A stretch of DNA of 64,000 nucleotides, taken from the NCBI RefSeq assembly GCF_021018805.1, contig NC_086253.1, positions 9,612,735 to 9,676,734 of the forward strand. Direction: 5' to 3'. The DNA is from Prinia subflava. Its lineage: Eukaryota; Chordata; Aves; Passeriformes; Cisticolidae. This document shows positions 23,672-35,400 of the stretch, in pieces. The notes beneath the pieces are model-generated. The model was not told where the DNA came from, made no database searches, and was given only the letters and a program-made list of their open reading frames with translations. The position numbers and the translations under genes were made by a program. Each line of letters starts with the position of its first letter. Position 1 is the first letter of the stretch.

Positions 23672-25464
23672 TTTTTTTGTTTGTTGGATTTCTTCTGCTT
23701 CTGCGCCTGGGGGCAGGATCTGGCGAAGTGTCCCGGTTTCTTGCAGCGGAGGCAGATGATGCGCTGCAGCTGGTCTGGTGGCATCTGTTGCCTGCTGGGG
23801 TGTGGTCTAGCAGGGGCTGTGTGCTGTGGGTGTGTTGTTCCAGGATGTCTTTCAGTTGTGCAGAACAATTCTGCCCGTCTGGAACAAGCTTCTATCATCT
23901 GGGACAGAGTAGGTGGTGGGTCCAAGGGGAGAGTGAGGATAATTCTACGACAGGTCTCATTAGCATTTCTTTGAGCCATCTCTTTGATGAGCTCTGCCTG
24001 CACCACGGGATCTGGTATTTGGTGTTCCACCTGTGTCCTCAGACGATCAACAAACTGTAAGAAATTCTCCGTAGGAAATTGTTTAACATTGACATAACTT
24101 CCTTTCCCTTCCCTTGATGGTAGCTGATAAAACATTTTCTCTGCAACATTGCTAATCCTAAGTAAAATTTGTTTGGATAATACTCGGGTTTGTTTTTCGG
24201 GGCAAGCCCAGACACCTTCACCACAAAGATGTTCAAATGTAATATCATTATTCTCAGTGTCTTTAGCCATATTAGGGTTTTGCTGAATCTCCTGTAAAAG
24301 TGTTCTTAAAGCTCTTTTCCACATATTGTCCCACAGATCATACTCTGAGGGAGATAACAGACATCTGAATAAGTCCTTAATATCATTAGGGACCATTTCA
24401 TTAGAATCAAATGTGGCTCTAAACATCCCTTTAAAGATGGGGGTGTCCCTGCCAAACTCACGTTGTACTTTACATAGTTCTTTCTTGTCTTGGTAGGAGA
24501 GTGGCTGGTATTGCCGAGAACCCTGCCTTCTGCCTACATATGCTACTGGAGCTACAGAGAAAATGGGTTCATCTGCATTTGCCAAGGGTCTGGAAGCTGC
24601 TGCCGGACCCCCCGTGTCTGGGGATACCGGGGTTACAGTGTTATCAGTCCCTTGTGGGTGGGGAAGGAAAAGCGTGCTCTGTCCGTGCTGGCTGGGCAGC
24701 CCAGGCTGTCCCCCTCCCCCCGCCGTGTGGCAATCATACCCCCCGCTGTGGCCGTGCAGGGTGGGGGGGGCGGCCCTCTCCCTGCTGCCGGGGAGGCAGG
24801 AGGAGGAGGAGCCGGCCCCCCCTGAGCCGCCGCAGCAGCCGGGAAGGAGGCATGGGGAGGAGGGGTGGGGTGGGGCTGCCGGAGGCCAGCAGGGGTTGGC
24901 ACAGGGGTATGGGGTGGGGGCGGGGGCTGAGGGAGGGGGTTGGGAGGGGAAGGGGTCGTGGGGGGAGGGTCGGGGCACATGGCAGCCGCCATTGTTATCA
25001 GCCACGTGGAGGGGGTCCCTAAGGGACCCTGCCGCCTCGCAGAAGTCCCGGGCCGCCCCTGCCCCCCCGCCGTGATCCTGAGGAGAGAAACTGGCTTTGT
25101 TAAAAGGATCCCGGGACAAAGGTAAACCCGGGTATAAAGGTGGATCAGAGGGAGGATTACATGGGGTAAGTTTTTGCTCCTGGCTGGGTTTGTTTAACTC
25201 TAACAGATGTTTACGAGCTTGCAAAAATATTGGGATAAATACAGAAGCGGCGTGATCATTATTTTGGACTTTATCTGTGATCACCGTACCCACGTAATCC
25301 CAAAAGGAAACAGTATCTATCTGCAGCAATTCAGCTTCAGTAAATTCATGTTCTAACCAGCGAACAAAACGTTTTTGCAGCCTTTTGGAAATTTTAACGT
25401 TAATTAAAAGGTCCTGGAGTTGTTTTAATATACTCTTTTGAGGAGCTGACAGCTGTATGCCCAT
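23668..25464 (-). CDS. gag: ERV Gag polyprotein, intact
   Basis: Structural polyprotein (598 residues, a usual betaretroviral size) that would assemble particles at or near the plasma membrane. The ATG at 25464 opens MGIQLS, an N-myristoylation-type start (Met-Gly with Ser at position 6). Residues 1-100 form a basic/acidic helical matrix-like region. About 130-290 are rich in Pro, Gly and Ser and GC-rich at DNA level. Capsid begins near 319 (YQPLSYQDKKELCKVQREFG), with the major homology region at about 462-481 (QF-x2-EN-x2-QFVDRLR). One CCHC zinc knuckle (CLRCKKPGHFARSC, 571-584) is followed by a lysine-rich tail. Most betaretroviral Gags have two knuckles, so the single one is notable. There is no internal stop. 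The stop TGA sits directly after the frameshift heptamer. Confidence 0.92.
   Translation of the reverse strand: MGIQLSAPQKSILKQLQDLLINVKISKRLQKRFVRWLEHEFTEAELLQIDTVSFWDYVGTVITDKVQNNDHAASVFIPIFLQARKHLLELNKPSQEQKLTPCNPPSDPPLYPGLPLSRDPFNKASFSPQDHGGGAGAARDFCEAAGSLRDPLHVADNNGGCHVPRPSPHDPFPSQPPPSAPAPTPYPCANPCWPPAAPPHPSSPCLLPGCCGGSGGAGSSSSCLPGSRERAAPPTLHGHSGGYDCHTAGGGGQPGLPSQHGQSTLFLPHPQGTDNTVTPVSPDTGGPAAASRPLANADEPIFSVAPVAYVGRRQGSRQYQPLSYQDKKELCKVQREFGRDTPIFKGMFRATFDSNEMVPNDIKDLFRCLLSPSEYDLWDNMWKRALRTLLQEIQQNPNMAKDTENNDITFEHLCGEGVWACPEKQTRVLSKQILLRISNVAEKMFYQLPSREGKGSYVNVKQFPTENFLQFVDRLRTQVEHQIPDPVVQAELIKEMAQRNANETCRRIILTLPLDPPPTLSQMIEACSRRAELFCTTERHPGTTHPQHTAPARPHPSRQQMPPDQLQRIICLRCKKPGHFARSCPQAQKQKKSNKQKN
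23671..23677 (-). promoter_or_regulatory. gag-pro -1 ribosomal frameshift heptamer
   Basis: On the minus strand the last sense codons of gag are CAA AAA AAC before TGA, giving A AAA AAC in the gag frame, a canonical X-XXY-YYZ slippery site of the type used at the MMTV gag-pro junction. Sliding back one base enters the pro frame at the CTG codon (23669-23671), and that frame then stays open to 22802. A downstream pseudoknot is expected, but I could not fold it. Confidence 0.9.
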
Positions 25465-26073
25465 GATTCGATATTATTGAAAGCTATTAGCTCAAAATCC
25501 AGCCTCCAGCTGCTACAGTCAGCTGTATGTAACTCCTGTGTCTCCTATAACCAGAGAGAACAGGCGGGGAAAACTCGGGGGCTGCGGTCACGCGTCCGCG
25601 CCGTTTCTCCAGCCCCGGTGGCACCGGGGGGGTCCCCGCAGCCTTGCTTGGCCGATGGGATACGTGCCCGGGCCGGGGTTTCCCCAAAAAGCAGGGCTCC
25701 TTGTGCGGAGCCGCCCCACGGGTCCGCGGGCTGCGGCAATCAGAAACGAAAGAAAAAAAAAGAAAAAAAAATCGCCACAGCAGGGTCCTAAAACCCACCC
25801 GCTGCTACTAGCAAAGGTAAAATTCCGCCCTCCCAGTTTGCGGTACCGATCAAACGGAGGACTTTACCTGGTCCGTGGTATCATATGCTGAGTCAGAAGC
25901 AACTGAAGGTCCTGTCTTTAGCTCACTCGTGACTGGGCAACCACAAGCTACGAGCTTATCCCTACCCACCTATAGCAACAACATGTGGCCAAAGTGCCTA
26001 GGGTAATTGAACTTCCCAAAGAGCTTTCAAGACTATGAAAGGTCTCCAGCTCCGCATGGGTTTCTATAATTAA
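25465..26073 (-). other. ERV 5' leader (untranslated), CpG-rich
   Basis: About 600 bases upstream of gag on the minus strand, a plausible retroviral leader and packaging region. Positions 25560-25740 are very GC- and CpG-rich, with many GCG/CGC/CCGG words, unlike the surrounding DNA. A purine tract follows at 25743-25770. A 103-codon minus ORF at 25487-25798 crosses it, but I recognise nothing in it. The leader's identity is inferred from position and composition. Confidence 0.5.
25862..25870 (-). promoter_or_regulatory. Candidate ERV major splice donor
   Basis: The minus strand reads CAG|GTAAAG, close to the consensus 5' splice site, in the leader about 400 bases before gag. This suits a retroviral major splice donor. 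No env or acceptor remains in the element to use it. Confidence 0.45.
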
Positions 26074-26091
26074 AACCCACTTTGGGGGCCA
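26074..26091 (-). other. Degenerate primer-binding-site-like word
   Basis: The minus strand reads TGGCCCCCAAAGTGGGTT, which matches the left primer binding site at 14 of 18 bases, at a sensible distance upstream of gag and in the right orientation. It is preceded by AGT, as on the left side. The flanking sequence above 26092 does not resemble the 21651-21983 LTR, so it may be a decayed or different LTR-PBS, or chance. Confidence 0.3.
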
Positions 26092-29000
26092 ACTATTGAC
26101 AATTTAATTCTACAGCTTTCTAAACAACCCAGGATCTGCATATCCAATCAAACATCTCTGTTTGCTGTGTTAGAAGTGGTTTAAAAAGAGACTGGAGACA
26201 ACAAGGGCTGGAGGACCTAACAGTGCATCTCAGGAATTCTCTGAACTTTGCCTGGGATTCCTTTTCATACTTCTAATAAGAAAAAAAAAAAAATAGGAGA
26301 TGTAAATTTAAGAAAAATACTAACAACATGAAAGTAATTAAAATTGTTGACTCTGTCATGTGTGCCCCACCAATTTACGTATTTACTACACATTAGAAAT
26401 AATTTTTTCAAAGTGCATATGTACTTGCTACATTGAGCAGTAGCTTAAAACCCACCAGAAATTACACTATTTCACAAGGTAGGTTAAGGCAGTTATTTTA
26501 GATCTTTTATATTAAACATTTATTTGACTGTGACCCATGTACTGAATATAGTTTGAAAAATTCTGTGAAACTCTTCTTGGATGGCAAAAGAAGATTTTTT
26601 CTTGTCAGTATAGGAAGCTCAGAAGTAGGTTCATGTCCTTTGCCTCCTGCTAAACACAGTGGTGATGTGGAACAGTGAGATCTCAGTGGATGCTGCTCTT
26701 TCCTCTCCTGCTGCTGGCCCGAAGCAGCCTCATGTTTGGAACTGTGCCATTTACACGGGACTTACAGGAAGGATTAGCAGAGCTGTCAGAAAGGGAGCTG
26801 TGAGGTGGGTGTGGGGTGGTGGCTGGGATGCTCTGAGACAGAGATCCTTGCCCAGACAGTGGCCCCAGAGTGACCCAGTGACAGCGTTCCTGTCAGTCCT
26901 TCCCAGTCCTGCCCTCCCCTGCCCATCTCTCCCTACAGGCTCTCTCAGAAGCCAGAGCTGACTGAGAATTTAGCCAAGATCTGCCCAAAAGGAGACTTCC
27001 TGCCTTCCAGGAGACTTCCATAAATGTTTGGGTAGAGCCTCTGTGTTGTTCCCTCTCAGCTGAGATCATACCAGTACAGAGACTGTGATCAATTTGGATC
27101 CAAAGGAATGCCAGGTACAAGCCAGTCTAAGGCAGTAGAGCAGGAGAGAGATACAGATGGTTTCTATTGACTGCTCCAGACACTGGAGAAAAAATAATTT
27201 AACCACCAGGTTCAAAGTTTATTCCATTTTAATTCTGAAAGGAAAGGTTGGACTCCTTTCCTGGGGCCATGAATTACACGTGTAGGCACAGATAAATCAG
27301 CTGTCTTAGGGACACAGCTCAGGACATAGCCCTGCCTTTAGCATTTCCCAAACCTGGCCAGGGTGCCTCCTGTCTGTTCTGTGGAGCTCAGCTATCCCAC
27401 ACACTACACAGGGAGTAAAAGCATCTGCTGGCCTTCCCCAAAAGCCAAGGGTCTCCTTGAGCCAGGGACACACTGCACAGAAAGGCTCCAGCTGGAGAAT
27501 TATGCAAGACAATTCAGTCATTCACAAGTTTTTACAGCTTTAGCTAAAACTCTCTCGAAACATCCACCCCATGACAAGGTGGGACATCCCAGGAGCACAT
27601 TTTTACAGTCCTTCTAATTCCAGCTGTGGCCTCCAAAGGTACCTCTGCAGGGATGTGGAGGCCCTGTGCTTGATCAGCAAGGCAGTCCTGCTCCAAACCT
27701 CCCTTTAAATCCAGACCTCCACATTTCAGGTAGCAACAGCTGTTTCTGGAGAAAAAGAAGTGGAAATTGTGTATTTCTCAGCTCTAGGCCTTTAAAGTCA
27801 GAGCTGCAGGACACAGCAAGGGAAGAGCAGTCCTGCTGCTTGTGATCAAAGAGTATTTAATCTTTTCTCCAGCTGACTGCATGCCCTCCCTTCTCCCCCC
27901 ATCCCTTTGACTAATCTCATTCCCAAACCCAAAAGAGAATCTGAAATAGAAATATTTATGTATTTACTGGGCATGCTCACATGGCTATCTCTCTCAAACA
28001 TTTAAGGGAACATAAAAAAAACCCCAAAAACTGTCTTTTAGGAATATTCACAGCAGGAAGAAGAGAAAAGAAAGAAAACCCAACACAACAAAAAGCAAAC
28101 AGCAGTGATAAACTTACTGTGAAACCTCTGTCACATTGTTTATTCCTCCAGCAGCCCACAGGAGTTCACATACTCAAACTCACATATTATCACCCTTGAG
28201 TCACAGTAACTAAATAAACATTAGTTCAGTTGGGACAAACCTTAATTTCCCATACTTTACATACATTAATAAACATTTCTGGATTGTAATGAGATTCCCA
28301 TGTAAGTGAAGATGGGACAAAATGTCATTGTCACTGCCTGCTCAGTCACAGTTCCTGGAGTACTCTGCAGTGCTCCTTGAGATAGCAAGAAATCACCAGG
28401 AACATTCAAATGAAGGCAAATTTATTATTAGTTCCAACAGACATTTTATTCATGTGCAAATGACAGGATAATAGAACTGTTGTTTGACAGCTTTCTGAGA
28501 AAATTGTAGCTTTCATCATCTCAGATGATAAATTTTTCCCAAAATAAAATGAACACCTATGGAAGAAATTGGAATAAGGGTTTAGACAGAGAAAAGAATA
28601 TGACAACTATTCTACTTAAATGGATCAATTTCTGTGATCTCACAAGAGGCAAAAATACTTTGGTTCAGAACAAGCCAAATTCAGATATCATTTAGCAATT
28701 TAAATACTTGAAATGGCCAAAATATCTGCAGAATTTAAAAGGAAAAGTGGTAAACTCACTTTCAGATTGTTAAACCACATTGGTTTACTGAAAACAAGCA
28801 ATTTTATAATTTTTTATTGTCCTTATTTTCCAGAAGTCTCACACAAATGTGACTTTTTTGGCAGCTTGATTGCAAAAGCCTATTAAGTCTGCTAAGCAAC
28901 ATCTAGTATTTGCTACAGGATTTTGAGTCTTGGATCTGAGCAGGAATGCTTTTCTTTTGTAAAAAACCCAGTTATATAGGTGAATTTAAATATTTCAATA

Positions 29001-29422
29001 GACAGAACAAGAAAATTCTGTGATCTCCAGAGGATTTTAAAAACAAAGTGCTAATCAATGTAGAGAGAACAGGTTTCTCTTTGTGTAAAGAACATTACTA
29101 GAAAGTTCTCTTTTCATATCTCAGCCTTGGCACAGGGAATAGAAAACATAAGCATTCTTACAGCTGTCAAAAAGGAATTTAGGGCTGTTCTGTTCACAGA
29201 AAAATAAAAAAAAAAAGTTTTAAAAAAAGTTAAAGGATTTGTTTGACCTTAAGTAAATAATTCTATTCCAAGAAAAATAGTTATTTTGAATTTAAAATTA
29301 ACACACTGTGAAAAATAATAGTTTCTGCAAGTACTACACATCAACATCAATTCAATCTACCCAACTTTCCAATTTGCAAATGTGAGAAAAATAGGACAGT
29401 TTCCCAAAAATAACTCAGCATC

Positions 29423-29423
<1 letters not shown>

Positions 29424-29473
<50 letters not shown>
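29424..29473 (+). repeat. Poly(A)50 homopolymer
   Basis: Fifty consecutive A bases. Avian CR1 elements do not end in poly(A), and I recognise no processed pseudogene just upstream, so it is best treated as a simple repeat. Its length is probably unstable or an assembly estimate. Confidence 0.9.
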
Positions 29474-29476
<3 letters not shown>

Positions 29477-32400
29477 AAGAAGAAACCAAACTATCCATAT
29501 GTTGATGTCAACAAAATCACATTTTCTTTCTCAGGCTTTATTCCCAAATGATAATCTCTGGAAAAATGTGAAATTAAGACATTTCAAAACTTGTCAGAAA
29601 TCTAGAACTTCTTTGAGACTCCTTAGAACACTTCTGTAATTTCCGAACAATTAATCCAAAGAAGATCATTAAAGAATAATTTATTTCAGAATATCTTTTA
29701 AAATCCATAATAATTGAGTAAGAAGTTTTGATGTGTAAAATTGATATTTCTTAAAACTTCAGGCCAAGTCTAGGACCCCCAAGCCCAAGTTCTGTGTTAT
29801 TCTTCTCCTTTTGATGCCTCTCTCTGTTCTCCCAGGGATTAAATTTTGTCTTGGACCCTGCTCTGGGCTCACAACTGCTCTGATCCAGGAGCAGGCAGAG
29901 CAGCACCCAGGGCCAGAGCAGGGGTGTAATGTACCTACACAAAGAAAACCAGACTACTTCAGACAACTCAGCCACTGCTCTTTTACTGTAAAATACAAAT
30001 AGGAGGCACCTGCTGCTACTTTTAGTAGTCTGGTAGAGTCCAAATGCATTTAGACCTGTTCCATCTCAATGAGATGAAGTTTTCATCTTTGTGTTCTCCC
30101 CATTTAACATCTGGACTAGACTCAAATGCTACCAAAAGGCAGAAGTCAGCTGAAAAAACACCTCTGTGAGATTTTGCATCTGTTTCTGAGTTTCAAATTT
30201 TCATATAACAGAATTGTAAAGAAGTTGAAATTTCAGGTTCCCACAGAACAATTCTCATAATGCTGAATGAGAAATGATACCGAACTTTCTTAGTGAGTGA
30301 TTTTACAATACTTCCACTGCTTTTCTACACTAGGAAAGCTGTTAGCAATCCAGGGAAGAAAAAAAATAAATTAAAACAAAAATATGTGGTGGGGGCGAGG
30401 GGGAAAAAGAAAACCAAAGACAAAACAGACTTGAAAAGTGCGATACTGAACGAGGAAGTCAATTCAGATGCAATGAACTGATAGGACTATTGTCACAAAA
30501 AGCAAGCAGTATTGTCTTTTCTACCTAAGAATGCTCCCCATTTCAAACAACAGATATTTCCTTACCTTTTTAATGATTTCTGGCTTACAGATGGTCTATT
30601 ATAGAAGCCAATTTCAATACAAGCTAATGTTTAAAATCCAGTGCTATAATGAATTCTGTTCAGCACACCAAGAGACACAATGGAATGCTGAATATATTTG
30701 TTTGTTTACTTTAAACACTAAAAACCTACCCAGTTGTCACCCAGAATCTGTCTTTAATCTGAGGCATTTCCAATCTCAGGACATCTCAGTCACTGTTAAA
30801 CCTCGTTCAAGGATGTGAGAGTGCACTTTCTTCCTCTTGCCTTAGACTTGACACTGCAGTCAAGGGCAGCCCTAACAAAAGCACTGCTGCAGATTTAACT
30901 CTGGATAACTGGTCTCTGTGCAAAAAGCAGCCTGGAGGTACAAGGTCAGTCCTCTCCTCCTCCTCCTCGAGCAGGCAGGAGCCTTCACCTTGAATCAGGC
31001 TGAGAGCTGTCTGCTCTGTGCCAGGTGACAACACAGCACTGCCAGCAGCAGCACAGCAGCGCTCTGAGGATGCTCAGCTCTGGAGAACAGGGAAGCACTT
31101 TCCATCCTTGGAGGGCAAGCAGCTCTGAACACAGAGGGGGAGGCAGCAGCTGAGGGCTGTGGCTGTCCCTGGCTATAACCTCTTTCATGCACTGACTGGG
31201 GTTCAGCCCAGGCAAGGGGTGTTTGTGTGCAGAAGCAAATCCTCCAGGTGTCGTGGCACATCACCCTTGAACCTCCTCTGTCCCACTTACAGGCTGTGGG
31301 AAATCTGAACGTGCTTTTAAAAGAACATTGGGAGTGCAAGCCACCAAATGGAGACGTGCTGGGAAGTGCAGCACACATTTTCATTTGCCAAGGCAAATGA
31401 TAAATGATTCTCAACAGTAAATGTTATTTCGAGTAGGCCACTGTTCAAAAAACCCTGTTCAAATCAACAAGACACAGCTCCAAAAATATTTAACCTCAAA
31501 AACTCATAAACAAGTTTTCTCAACTACAATTTATTTTCTTCAAACAGAAATTGGGCAAGAGTTTAAGGAAAAGCATGTACGGACAATGCTGAAATAAAGG
31601 TTGCAACCTCTTTTAGTTAGCAATAGATAAAAGTATTAGATTAAGCCAAATTTCACTTTAGTTTGGGTTATTTTTGGTTCAAAAAAAATGTTTGTCTCAG
31701 AAACCAGCATTAAGAACTGAAGAGAAAAAAGCAATCCATATAGCAGCTGTGGCACTTAAAGGAGGAGGGAAGGGAGATGAAAAAATTCAGACTCATAAGT
31801 CTGAAACAGCACTTTTATAATGGAATTTAGTTTCAAAGTGAGATAGGAAGCTACAGCTGGCTAAGACTTTAAAAATTAATTAATTCACATGATAAGTAGC
31901 TCCATTTCAAAAAGCAGAAAAATAAAGCAGAAAGAGATATTAAGCTGTTAAAAAGCGCCTTGTGTCCTTACCAGAATATTTACTGGGACATAACAAATAC
32001 CAGAAGTTGAAGAACATTATGCTTCACTCTGACAGCCCTCTGAGGAACTATTTCCTCATAACCATGGCTGATTCACCAGGGCCTTATAAGAACCTCTCTC
32101 TCTCCCAGCTCTTTCCACAGAGGCACTTATGCCCCGAGCAGGTGATTATTTGAGTGGGCACTTTCTGCCAGTCCAGTTCTCTGATCACAGAAAGTTACTT
32201 CTGGAGCAAAACCACGGTTCCCTTTGCTTTCTAGCCACCCACAAAGGTTACTTAGGCAGAAACACCACCACAATTCACAATTAAGAATGTGAAGACACAG
32301 CACTGACACAAATGCGGGATGAAGTCTGGACAAGACAATGGCAGTCCTGTGAGGGAGCTGCTTGATTTGGTACAGTTCCTCAGTATAGGGCAGATTGCAT

Positions 32401-35400
32401 TTCTTTTGGTTCAAATCTTTCTCCTTTCTTTCCCCTAGGAGAATGATATATTGGTTTTGATTTCATATTGTCAAAAAATACTGGCTGAACTTATCATACT
32501 AAATTCATTGGAGGCTGACATTTCAGAGTCTTCAGTTAGGGTCCATTAAATTGAAAACAGACTTGCCTTTTGTTACTAGAGGCAATAAATATTAATATTC
32601 ACTTGGAATATAAAATTAGATTCACACTTTTATTCACCAGCCTTTAAATTAACCAGTACCTGATAATATTTTATTATACAAAGTATTTTAAGTATTTCCC
32701 ATTTTCATGAAACTTACTACTATATGGTTGAATTATGCAAGGTGTCTGAGATGTGTTACAACTGAATGCATTTTGACTCTCAAAAATAAATCAAGGAAAA
32801 CCACAATGGTGGGTTATCCTAAAAGAATAGACATTCAGCACTATTTTTGCTATGATAGACTATTTATTCATCAACTTGCAGTGCACCTGTAGAAAGCTGG
32901 TGTGTATCACCTAGAAAACCTTTCATGTGGGCCAGGCAAATAACTCATAAAAAACAAGCATCCAATATTCCAGTTGCATATGTCAGATAACTCCAAACCC
33001 CCTTGAACATTCCTGGTGCTTTCTCCTAACAGGCCACTTATGCTGCTGTCTCATTTTTACACATCTGTGAGTGGCTGCATTTTGCTATGGCCAAGTTCAT
33101 CTCTCACTCAGGGTCAATGTGTCCCTTCCCTGATCCATGAGTAGCAGCAGAAAACAAACAATGTCTCAAGTTTTCTTGCTGAATCTCACATATGTCAAAT
33201 GCTGTTTGATAGGAGTTATCAAGGAAGGGATGGAAAACAAGACAGCCATAAAGTTCCTTTACTCCAGGCAGCAACAACCAGACCCTTTTAAAATGTTCAC
33301 AGAAGAGGGACAGTATTTTTCCTTGTTAGTTAAATATTCACAGCCCTGGCAAACTAGAGGTATGATCCTGGATCTCACAAAGTTTGTTTTCCACTTCAGT
33401 CAGGGTTTTACACAGCCTAAGTTCCTCTCTCCTGAAAGCTGCTGAATATCCAGGTATCAGATATATTAGCAGCCACATCCTTGTAAGATCTGCTCCCTAC
33501 ACAAAGTCCACAAATTTCACCTAAAAAAGCACCTCTATTATCTCCATTTTCCAGCATACCTCTGCATAATGCAGGCAAGAGTGTGAATATCACTTCAGTC
33601 CCTAAATGTATTAGTATAATGTCACAGTTGATATTTGTTAATGAGGGTAAGAATTGTGTCTCTGTACATAAAGATGTAAAAGACAACTCAGTAGAATTTT
33701 TCCGAGCAACCCTTTCAAGGCTGCATGATCCAGAGATACCCTAAGGCACACAGCCCCCAAACAGGTGAAACTTCTGTAACTTCCTGCTGCCCTGCAGGAC
33801 TGTCAGATAAGAGCAAGAGAGAACTGCTGCATCAACTTTTTCAGGGCTTCCCTGCTTTGTCCTACAAAAGTTGAGGCTGATCCACCACATGGAGCAAGCC
33901 AGCCCAGTTTCAGAAACAACACTTCAGGTAGAATGAACTTGGCTAACTCAAGTGTTTAGGGGTAGGTATCCTTGACAATGGAAGGAATTCAGACCACCCA
34001 ACCCACTGCAGCAGTTTTATCAGTTTAGAAAGAGCATGTCCCTGGTCTTCTGGGGAAGTGTCTTCCTCATCCTCAACTCTGGGAGGAAAACCCAAAAGTC
34101 TACTGACAGTGATGTGGCACGGCATGACCAACAGTGCTCACCTTAAATATCCTAGACTGGATATATTCCTCCTTCCTCTGGGTGCAGTGGATCCAGAGAT
34201 CCTCCTTAGAAGCCTAAGTTCAAACACTATTCAAATGTCTAAAAACATTTTCCACGTATATAAAGCTAATTCTGGACAGAATTATTAAAAAAATCAGGGA
34301 GAAGAAAGCAGAGTAAGTGGATAGAAAATTAAGTCCTGTTATGTACCAGGAACTGGTTAAAAGCCAGAGAAAAGAAAGCAAAAATTTTGTCATGGGAAAA
34401 TACTGCCAGTAAACATAGCTGTGAATAGACATTCAGATCAACATTGGTCTCCTTCAGTTCTGTGAAGTAAACAGAGGAGATACACGAGGCAGGGAAAAAA
34501 TATACCATCCTGATGACAGAGGTCACAGCAGGGTTCTGGAGACAGCCAAAATAAACATGGCAGGGAAAATTGAACACAAGGCAGTAAAGAGTGGTAAGGA
34601 GGAAAAAACAAGTCACATACAGATAATTTCTGATCAACATTTCACATTTCATTTGAAGGACTTGCATGCTCTCACTCTATGGCTCACTAAGAGAGCCTGC
34701 TCAGTGCATAGCAGTAAAAAATAGGCTTCATTAAGAAGGGGAAAAAGAAGTGAAAATGCAATGTCATTTACATAAAATCATGACATTCAACACTACCTGA
34801 ATATTATCTTCAGTTCCTTACTTCAAGTCCAAGAAAATTATTAAAATAGGTTCTAGTGAAAGGGAGGTCTTGGCACCACTGACTGGCAGGTCCGGGGTTC
34901 CTGTTGGAATACTCTCATTCACAGAAAGCCTGTAATAATACACATTATATTTTCCAATGAAAGCTTTCATTAGCATCCTTCACTCACCTTCTTCTTGCCT
35001 AATCAAATGTTAGGATCTTCTCAATGCAGCAGGAAGGTAAAAAAACATGGAACCAGTCAAAATAGCACAGTAAAACAAGGAAAGACAATATTTCTGTCTG
35101 AACTCGACAAATATTTCAGTACGTTTATTCATAAAAGAGAAAATTAAATTAGCTTTTGCTGATCTTGTAGCCACTTTCACTGCATGGTCAGGCACATCAG
35201 TGTATCAATACGAATGTTTATAGAAGGAAATCTTTCAAATAATTTAAGAACTTGAAAAGGGAGAAAAAGTCACAAGCATTTTGAATTCAGAAACATGAAA
35301 AACACAAGATCTAATTTGAGGATTCTATCCATTTGAAAAAGGCATTGATTAAAGAGAAAAATAAGCATCACTAGCTGAAAATTCCTTTATCCAGTATCTG

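Larger units (their letters stand above)
21651..26091. mobile_element. Rearranged betaretrovirus-like ERV (inverted)
   Basis: This is a composite ERVK-type element of about 4.4 kb. From left to right it holds a plus-oriented LTR, a plus-oriented primer binding site, and then, all on the minus strand, a truncated reverse transcriptase, protease, Gag, leader and a degenerate primer-binding-site-like word. RNase H, integrase and env are missing. I class it as betaretrovirus-like because of the tRNA-Lys1,2-type primer binding site, separate gag, pro and pol frames, a dUTPase-like segment before the protease, and an A-AAA-AAC frameshift site. The right limit is uncertain, because I find no second copy of the LTR beyond 26091. 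The inverted arrangement might also be an assembly error. Confidence 0.8.

Noticed and set aside
24633..24992. Proline-rich alternative minus-frame ORF inside gag
   Set aside because: Overlaps the intact gag frame. Composition alone explains it, and it has no start context or family resemblance.
24490..25075. Long plus-strand ORFs (up to 173 codons) opposite gag
   Set aside because: They lie in the GC-rich, proline-coding part of gag, where the antisense frames have few stops. Their translations are G/R/W-rich without any domain.
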